Origin: Paenibacillus sp. Root444D2
GTDB taxonomy: Bacteria > Bacillota > Bacilli > Paenibacillales > NBRC-103111
DNA length: 64,000 nt
Assembly (NCBI RefSeq): GCF_001426375.1
Contig: NZ_LMEO01000045.1
Location: 1,333,269-1,397,268, forward strand
Direction: 5' to 3'
Position numbers and translations under genes: made by a program
Part shown: piece after piece, positions 59,099-64,000 of the stretch
Numbering within the stretch: the first letter of the stretch is position 1
Layout: every line of letters begins with the position of its first letter
The notes under the pieces: model-generated
The model's database searches: none
Seen by the model: only the letters and a program-made list of their open reading frames with translations
Told to the model about the DNA's origin: nothing

Positions 59099-60409
59099 AT
59101 GAATCCTCTGGCACGACAGTTAAACGAGACCCTGGAACGTGAAAATTCTCACGTGCATGACATGCTTTCTGCATTAGGTAGATCGATTTACTTCCCGAAA
59201 GAAGGCATTCTCAGCCAATCTGCTGAAGCAAAGGCCAAAGCCAAAAAATACAATGCTACTATCGGTATTGCTATCGAAAATGGTCAACCTATGCATCTGA
59301 AGGTCATTCAAGACACACTCTCCACCTACGCTCCAAAAGATATATATGAATACGCTCCACCTGCCGGTAAACCTGAACTTCGTACAGCGTGGCGCAAAAA
59401 AATGCTTGAGGAAAATCCCGAGATTGGCAGTAAACTGATTGGGAACCCGATTGTTACAAATGCCTTGACCCATGGTCTTAGCATTGCCGCTGACCTTTTC
59501 GCAGATGTTGGTGACGCAGTCATTATTCCAGATAAAAACTGGGAAAATTACGAGCTCACCTTCGAAATCCGCCGCGGTGCCCAAATCGTGAATTACCCGT
59601 TATACAACGAGCAGCAGAAATTTAATGCAGCTGGACTTCGTGAAGCTCTTTTTGCTCAAAAATCCAAGGGCAAAGCGATCGTTGTCTTGAACTTCCCGAA
59701 CAATCCGACAGGCTATACACCTGGGGCCGAAGAGGGGAAAGAGATTACTGCTGCCATCAAAGATGCTGCTGAAGCAGGCATCAACGTCATCGTACTTACG
59801 GACGACGCATACTTCGGTCTTTTCTTCGAAGGTTCTATGCACGAGTCATTATTCGGTCAATTGGCTGACATCCACCCGCGTGTACTCGCAGTCAAAATCG
59901 ATGGAGCCACCAAAGAAGAGTACGTCTGGGGCTTCCGTGTAGGCTTCATTACGTATGCAGGCCAAAGTGAAGCACTTCTCAGCGCCTTGGAGCAGAAAAC
60001 AATGGGAATCATCCGTGCGACCATTTCCAGCGGTCCTCACCCGTCTCAAACATTCGTGCTTCATGCACTTAAGTCTCCAGAGTTTGGTCAACAGAAGCAA
60101 GAGAAATACGAGATCATGAAAGGCCGCGCTAACCGCACCAAGTCCATTCTGGACAGCGGAAAGTTTGACGATGCATGGGGCTACTACCCCTTCAACTCCG
60201 GTTACTTCATGTGCTTGAAGCTTAAAACCGTTGACGCCGAAGCCTTACGTGTACACTTGCTGAATCAGCATGGTGTAGGCACGATCGCCCTCGGATCTAC
60301 TGATCTTCGCGTTGCTTTCTCCTGTATTGAAGAAGGTAACCTCGAAGAGCTATTCAACCTCATTTATCAAAGCGTTAAAGAAATAGAGACCGTCTCAGCT
60401 AGCAAATAA
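59099..60409 (+). CDS. PLP-dependent aminotransferase, class I/II
   Basis: 436 residues. Fold-type I features: APPAGKPELRTAWRKKML, VVLNFPNNPTGYTPG, VIVLTDDAYFGLFFEGSMHE, the PLP-binding Lys in KIDGATKEEYVWGFRVGF, and RVAFSCIEEGNLEELF near the end. The insertion MLSALGRSIYFPKEGILSQS and long first domain resemble aspartate/aromatic-type enzymes of Bacillota that are not well assigned. Start has GGAAGGAATG upstream. It stands alone between a SigA promoter and a strong terminator. Confidence 0.88.
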   Translation: MNPLARQLNETLERENSHVHDMLSALGRSIYFPKEGILSQSAEAKAKAKKYNATIGIAIENGQPMHLKVIQDTLSTYAPKDIYEYAPPAGKPELRTAWRKKMLEENPEIGSKLIGNPIVTNALTHGLSIAADLFADVGDAVIIPDKNWENYELTFEIRRGAQIVNYPLYNEQQKFNAAGLREALFAQKSKGKAIVVLNFPNNPTGYTPGAEEGKEITAAIKDAAEAGINVIVLTDDAYFGLFFEGSMHESLFGQLADIHPRVLAVKIDGATKEEYVWGFRVGFITYAGQSEALLSALEQKTMGIIRATISSGPHPSQTFVLHALKSPEFGQQKQEKYEIMKGRANRTKSILDSGKFDDAWGYYPFNSGYFMCLKLKTVDAEALRVHLLNQHGVGTIALGSTDLRVAFSCIEEGNLEELFNLIYQSVKEIETVSASK

Positions 60410-60416
60410 TAAGAAC

Positions 60417-60460
60417 AAAAAGAGCACTTCCTAACCTCAAGTTAGAGAGTGCTCTTTTTT
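60417..60460 (+). terminator. Terminator after the aminotransferase gene
   Basis: AAAAAGAGCACT pairs with AGTGCTCTTTTTT, with an inner CTAAC/GTTAG arm. Confidence 0.92.
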
Positions 60461-60570
60461 GTTCTTCTCGTTTGTTCGTGGCTTTCACTACAATTAGTCA
60501 CTTTACTAGATCACTCTTCCTTTTTTATTCATAGAATATTATGAAGTTGAAATTTGAAGGGGTGATAGAT

Positions 60571-60942
60571 TTGCAATACTCAACATTTGGCAGGCATACG
60601 GTTGTTGACGTTTGGGGGGTAGATTCCAGTTTTCTAGATAATGTTGATTTTTTACAGCTAATTATGGTGAATGCGGCTGAGAAAAGCAGTGCTACAGTGC
60701 TGTCAGTCATCCATAAAAAATTCATTCCAAGTGGCTGTTCAATACTTGTTCTTTTATCTGAAAGTCATCTTTCCATTCACACATATCCGGAGGAAGATTT
60801 TGCGGCAATAGATTGTTACACCTGCGGAAAGAGAGTAGACCCTAAAATAGCGATCGATTATTTAGTTGATATATTAAAACCCCAGAAAATGTATACAAAA
60901 ACATTAGTTCGCGGTTCTAATGAAATAGTGGTTTTAGATTAA
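60571..60942 (+). CDS. speH: S-adenosylmethionine decarboxylase proenzyme (SpeH/SpeD)
   Basis: About 123 residues. The self-cleavage site ESHLSIHTYPE, where Ser becomes the pyruvoyl group, and DCYTCG with the catalytic Cys are diagnostic for the small prokaryotic type. TTG 60571 has AAGGGGTG at the right distance and matches the usual 123-126 residue length. The frame's first ATG at 60541 would add ten residues. It supplies decarboxylated SAM for spermidine synthesis. The next genes downstream, on the opposite strand, are metK and mtnK, from the same SAM cycle. Confidence 0.9.
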   Translation: MQYSTFGRHTVVDVWGVDSSFLDNVDFLQLIMVNAAEKSSATVLSVIHKKFIPSGCSILVLLSESHLSIHTYPEEDFAAIDCYTCGKRVDPKIAIDYLVDILKPQKMYTKTLVRGSNEIVVLD

Positions 60943-60945
60943 TAT

Positions 60946-60975
60946 AAAAAGCCTCTTGCGAATGAAGAGGCTTTT
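60946..60975. terminator. Terminator between convergent speH and metK
   Basis: AAGCCTCTT pairs with AAGAGGCTT with an A run before and a T run after, so it can act on both strands. Confidence 0.88.
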
Positions 60976-61007
60976 AGTGTTGGGTTATATACATAAATGG
61001 TTCTTGA

Positions 61008-62225
61008 TCATTCCCCTACTGGCCCTATTGCTGCTTCTTTTTTTAACAATTCCGCTTTATCTGTCTGTTCCCAAGGAAATTCAACATCCGTCCGGCCAAA
61101 ATGTCCATATGCTGCCGTGTTCTGATAGATAGGTTGGCGTAGATTGAGCATTTTAATAATGCCTGCTGGACGTAGATCAAAGTGTTTGCGAACTAATTGA
61201 ATAAGAGAGTCATCGTCAATGATTCCCGTACCAAATGTTTCGATAGCTATACTAACCGGATGTGCCACTCCAATCGCATAAGCAATCTGAATTTCACACT
61301 TTTGAGCGAGACCAGCTGCAACAATGTTTTTTGCTACATAACGCGCGGCATAAGCAGCCGAGCGGTCAACCTTGGTGGGATCTTTACCCGAAAATGCCCC
61401 CCCGCCATGACGAGCATAACCGCCATAAGTATCGGCAATAATTTTACGCCCCGTTAATCCTGCATCTCCTTCTGGACCTCCGATCACGAAACGGCCTGTT
61501 GGATTAATAAAATATTTTGTATTTTCATCTATCAAATCCGTTGGAATGACAGGTAAAATCACAAACTCATGCATATCTTTTTTAATTTGCTCTAGGGACT
61601 CTTCAGGATCATGTTGAGCTGAGATTACGATCGTATCGATTCGGATGGGGTAATCGCCTTCATATTCTACGCTAACCTGCACTTTCCCATCGGGACGCAA
61701 ATAAGGTACCGTCCCGTTCTTACGTACTTGAGCCAATTGGTAGGCCAGCTTATGGGACAGAGATATCGGCAATGGCATCAATTCCTCGGTTTCATTACAA
61801 GCGAAACCAAAAATCAATCCTTGATCACCAGCACCAGTCTCTTCAGACTCTCCATCGTTCAGCTTGCCTTCGCGAATTTCTAAAGCTTTATTGACCCCCA
61901 TTGCAATATCAGGAGATTGTTCATTAATGGCGATTAAGACTGCACATGAATTAGCATCGAAACCGAGCTCAGCTCGTGTATATCCAATGTTACTAATTGT
62001 TTTTCGAACAACTTTTTGATAATCAATAGACGCATTTGCCGTAATCTCGCCAGTTACAAGTACAAACCCCCGACCTACACAACATTCACAACCAACGCGT
62101 GCATTCGGATCTATCTCGTATATAGCATCTAAAATTCCATCAGAAATTTGGTCACATAGCTTATCAGGATGGCCTTCAGTCACCGATTCAGATGTAAAGA
62201 GATGGTTTCTTTTTTTAATAGTCAT
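61008..62225 (-). CDS. metK: S-adenosylmethionine synthetase
   Basis: About 405 residues from ATG 62225 (GGGAGG eight bases upstream; the frame's first ATG at 62231 is too close). Signatures: TSESVTEGHPDKLCDQISDG, GAGDQGLIFGFACNETEELM, GRKIIADTYGGYARHGGGAF and FSGKDPTKVDRSAAYAARYV. It makes SAM from methionine and ATP. It lies 30 nt after mtnK in the same direction, an arrangement that supports recycling of methylthioribose. No S-box leader is seen ahead of the operon, unusual for metK in this phylum. Confidence 0.95.
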   Translation of the reverse strand: MTIKKRNHLFTSESVTEGHPDKLCDQISDGILDAIYEIDPNARVGCECCVGRGFVLVTGEITANASIDYQKVVRKTISNIGYTRAELGFDANSCAVLIAINEQSPDIAMGVNKALEIREGKLNDGESEETGAGDQGLIFGFACNETEELMPLPISLSHKLAYQLAQVRKNGTVPYLRPDGKVQVSVEYEGDYPIRIDTIVISAQHDPEESLEQIKKDMHEFVILPVIPTDLIDENTKYFINPTGRFVIGGPEGDAGLTGRKIIADTYGGYARHGGGAFSGKDPTKVDRSAAYAARYVAKNIVAAGLAQKCEIQIAYAIGVAHPVSIAIETFGTGIIDDDSLIQLVRKHFDLRPAGIIKMLNLRQPIYQNTAAYGHFGRTDVEFPWEQTDKAELLKKEAAIGPVGE

Positions 62226-62255
62226 ATACATGACCTCCCAAATAATAATCCCCTT

Positions 62256-63473
62256 TTATAACTCCCCCCACCCTGCTATCTGTCTTACACGGGATGTAAT
62301 GTCGTTGATTCTTTGAACTTGCCGTCTTTCTAGTACCAGCTCTTGTCCGATCGAAAGCGCTAGCTTTTCAGATTTTGCCCGCAAACTTGGATCATTTATA
62401 CTTTCCAGATCCCATACATGTGCTAGACCTATGATTCTACGAATCATTTTACAACCCGCATAGCCTGCAGTATCTTCAAGTACTTGGAGTAAGTAATGAT
62501 CTACGTATCCTGGGATTACCGCCATTCTTTCTTTAGACTCTTTTCCCCATAAATCCCTAAACTCTTTTTCAAAGTAAGTCCATATTTGTTCGATCATCGT
62601 AAGCAGATAAGCTTGATAATCCATTCGCTCCCGCGAGTCCATAGTGTGTCCTTCATGGGAGGCAAAGCTAAGTAATAGGTTACCTATCACAGCGCCGATA
62701 TCAAAACCAATAGGGCCATAAAAGGCGAATTCAGGATCAATCACCTTAGTATCCTCTTTCGTTACCATGATGCTCCCGGTATGAAGGTCCCCATGGATGA
62801 GTGCCTGGGCATGAGTGAGGAAACCTTCCTTTAATTTTGCGACCTCAAGTTTCAGTTGGTAATTCTCCCATATTTCAACCACCTTATCTGCTATCCATGG
62901 ATTAAATTGATTGGTTTCTGAAGCGAAATAGGGATCCGTAAAAATAAGATTTTCGGATATCTTGCACATTTCCGGATTAGAGAATTGAACCACTTTTGCC
63001 TTTTTCACTTGAGCGGGCAATGCCAAATCAGACGTCAAATACAAAGTTCTCGCTAGGAAGGTCCCAATATGACGTGCAAAATAAGGATAGCGTTCTCGGG
63101 CAACCAATCCTTTACGCATATTTAGGTGGCTCGATAAATCTTCCATCACCGTCAATGCCATCGTACTATCATAATGATAGACAATAGGCACTAAACCTGG
63201 GCAAATAGAATGTTGAGCAATTAATCTCTGACTCTCAATTCGTGCCCGGTCAAGGGTCAATGGCCAAGATTCCCCAACCACTCGCGCATACGGAAGCGCC
63301 TGCTTCATTATGATGCTTTTTCCTGAACTTTTGTCTGTAATACGAAAGACGAGATTCAAATTTCCATCGCCAATTTCTTGGCAAACCAACTGTGCATTTG
63401 TCATAAACAAGTTTCTTAACTTTCGGGCATAATTCATAGCACGATACTCATTAAGGATTTGGTATTGAATCAC
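62256..63473 (-). CDS. mtnK: 5-methylthioribose kinase
   Basis: 405 residues from GTG 63473 (AAGGAGGAATGAAAGT upstream). APH-like kinase: LVCQEIGDGNLNLVFRITDK, IIMKQALPYARVVGESWPLT, ALIHGDLHTGSIMV for the catalytic loop and VIDPEFAFYGPIGFDIGAVI for the metal site, all typical of MtnK. It phosphorylates methylthioribose in methionine salvage. mtnA and later salvage genes are not in the window. It is the first gene of an mtnK-metK pair. Confidence 0.92.
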   Translation of the reverse strand: MIQYQILNEYRAMNYARKLRNLFMTNAQLVCQEIGDGNLNLVFRITDKSSGKSIIMKQALPYARVVGESWPLTLDRARIESQRLIAQHSICPGLVPIVYHYDSTMALTVMEDLSSHLNMRKGLVARERYPYFARHIGTFLARTLYLTSDLALPAQVKKAKVVQFSNPEMCKISENLIFTDPYFASETNQFNPWIADKVVEIWENYQLKLEVAKLKEGFLTHAQALIHGDLHTGSIMVTKEDTKVIDPEFAFYGPIGFDIGAVIGNLLLSFASHEGHTMDSRERMDYQAYLLTMIEQIWTYFEKEFRDLWGKESKERMAVIPGYVDHYLLQVLEDTAGYAGCKMIRRIIGLAHVWDLESINDPSLRAKSEKLALSIGQELVLERRQVQRINDITSRVRQIAGWGEL

Positions 63474-63674
63474 ACTTTCATTCCTCCTTCCTCCTCATGT
63501 AGAAAGTAATTCTATTCTATTAATAATCAAAGGAAGAAGTTTTGGTGTATGTAAAAAGCAAAAATAGTGAAACAGACTACATATTTAGGTCACAATAAGA
63601 GAATCTATCGATGGAAGCGAAATATTAATGTGTCTAGACCCTGTCTGTATATTGCGTATCATTCGTGATAACGC

Positions 63675-63700
63675 AAAAAAACCCTTAACTAGTAAGGGTT
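63675..63700 (-). terminator. Terminator of the tRNA operon
   Basis: Minus strand AACCCTTA pairs with TAAGGGTT, then seven Ts. It follows tRNA-Leu. Confidence 0.88.
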
Positions 63701-63718
63701 CTTGCTTAAAATAGGGAT

Positions 63719-63799
63719 GCGGTCGGAGGGATTTGAACCCTCACGCCTTGTGAGCGCCACCCCCTCAAGATGGTGTGTCTGCCGTTCCACCACGACCGC
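63719..63799 (-). tRNA. tRNA-Leu (anticodon GAG)
   Basis: 81 nt without CCA. Acceptor GCGGTCG pairs with the 3' end; anticodon arm CCATC-TTGAGGG-GGTGG gives anticodon GAG; the long variable arm expected of tRNA-Leu is present; T arm GGGTTCAAATCCC. No CCA is encoded. Confidence 0.95.
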
Positions 63800-63816
63800 G
63801 TATGAAATTAGAAAAC

Positions 63817-63887
63817 TGGGGATCTAGGATTTGAACCTAGGCATGACGGAGTCAAAGTCCGTTGCCTTACCGCTTGGCTAATCCCCA
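63817..63887 (-). tRNA. tRNA-Gln (anticodon TTG)
   Basis: 71 nt. Acceptor TGGGGAT/ATCCCCA; anticodon loop CTTTGAC gives TTG; T arm TAGGTTCAAATCCTA. No encoded CCA. Confidence 0.95.
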
Positions 63888-63903
63888 TTATGAAAGGGAA
63901 AAG

Positions 63904-63977
63904 GGCGACCGATGGGACTTGAACCCACGAATGCTGGATCCACAAACCAGTGCGTTAACCCCTTCGCCACGATCGCC
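63904..63977 (-). tRNA. tRNA-His (anticodon GTG)
   Basis: 74 nt including the extra G at position -1 opposite C73, as expected for tRNA-His. Anticodon loop TTGTGGA gives GTG; T arm GTGGGTTCAAGTCCCAT. No encoded CCA. Probably the first of the three in this minus-strand operon seen here; more may lie beyond the edge. Confidence 0.95.
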
Positions 63978-64000
63978 ACAGTAGGGATTTATTCCCTGAA

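Noticed and set aside
63474..63718. Possible SAM (S-box) riboswitch ahead of mtnK-metK
   Set aside because: No S-box core sequence or helices were found in the 245-bp upstream stretch.

Overview
The window reads as chromosome of a spore-forming Bacillota, most likely Paenibacillus or a close relative. The grounds are spore-coat genes (two CotS-type kinases, a YheC/YheD ATP-grasp protein, two CgeB-type glycosyltransferases), Bacillus-style SigA and SigK promoter patterns, a FapR operator, a TnrA/GlnR box and strong AGGAGG-type ribosome sites. This is judged from sequence patterns only; no search was run.

Layout. 1-3195 (+): end of a pectin-degradation cluster (PL22 oligogalacturonate lyase, sulfatase, DUF1961/YesU-like protein). 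3224-11946: assimilatory nitrate/nitrite genes on the minus strand (narK-type transporter, nirB, nirD, nasC) behind a roughly 280-nt leader with two hexaloop hairpins and terminators. A divergent ANTAR antiterminator gene and a TrpD2-like gene face it. 11952-14253: a secreted CAP-domain protein and a solitary fabH with a FapR box.

14233-19015: first surface-glycan block, with three small helical proteins, a triplet of family-2 glycosyltransferases and an NDP-sugar epimerase. 19085-23674: a decayed island holding broken methyltransferase, GT2, GT4 and small-protein genes and a 3' fragment of a group II intron. It surrounds two intact genes, an APS kinase (cysC) and a sulfotransferase, which together would make and use PAPS. 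23707-27979: GT4 pair, a 59-residue protein, and a SigK-type promoter driving a 117-residue protein and a glycosyltransferase.

28048-40465 (-): one long, tightly overlapping operon. It runs rmlA-rmlB-rmlD (no rmlC seen), two CgeB-type transferases, a very basic small protein, a glycosyltransferase with a Lys/Arg tail, genes for a UDP-L-6-deoxy-amino sugar, a further SDR and two GT2s. 40679-45349 (-): a giant protein built of 134 uninterrupted decapeptide repeats with a small C-terminal beta domain. Opposite it lies the YheC/D-like gene with a textbook SigK promoter.

46875-53011 is mostly housekeeping (NagZ-like lipoprotein, psd, MFS transporter, malic enzyme). 53487-58141 carries a second copy of the glycosyltransferase triplet plus two CotS-like genes. 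58393-63473 carries a GNAT acetyltransferase, an aminotransferase, speD, metK and mtnK, and the window ends in tRNA-Leu, tRNA-Gln and tRNA-His.

Reading it together: the centre of the window looks like a late-sporulation (mother-cell, SigK) programme that makes a spore-surface fibre and decorates it with L-rhamnose, a UDP-L-amino sugar and possibly sulfate. The link between the fibre, the glycans and sulfation is inference from gene context and promoters.
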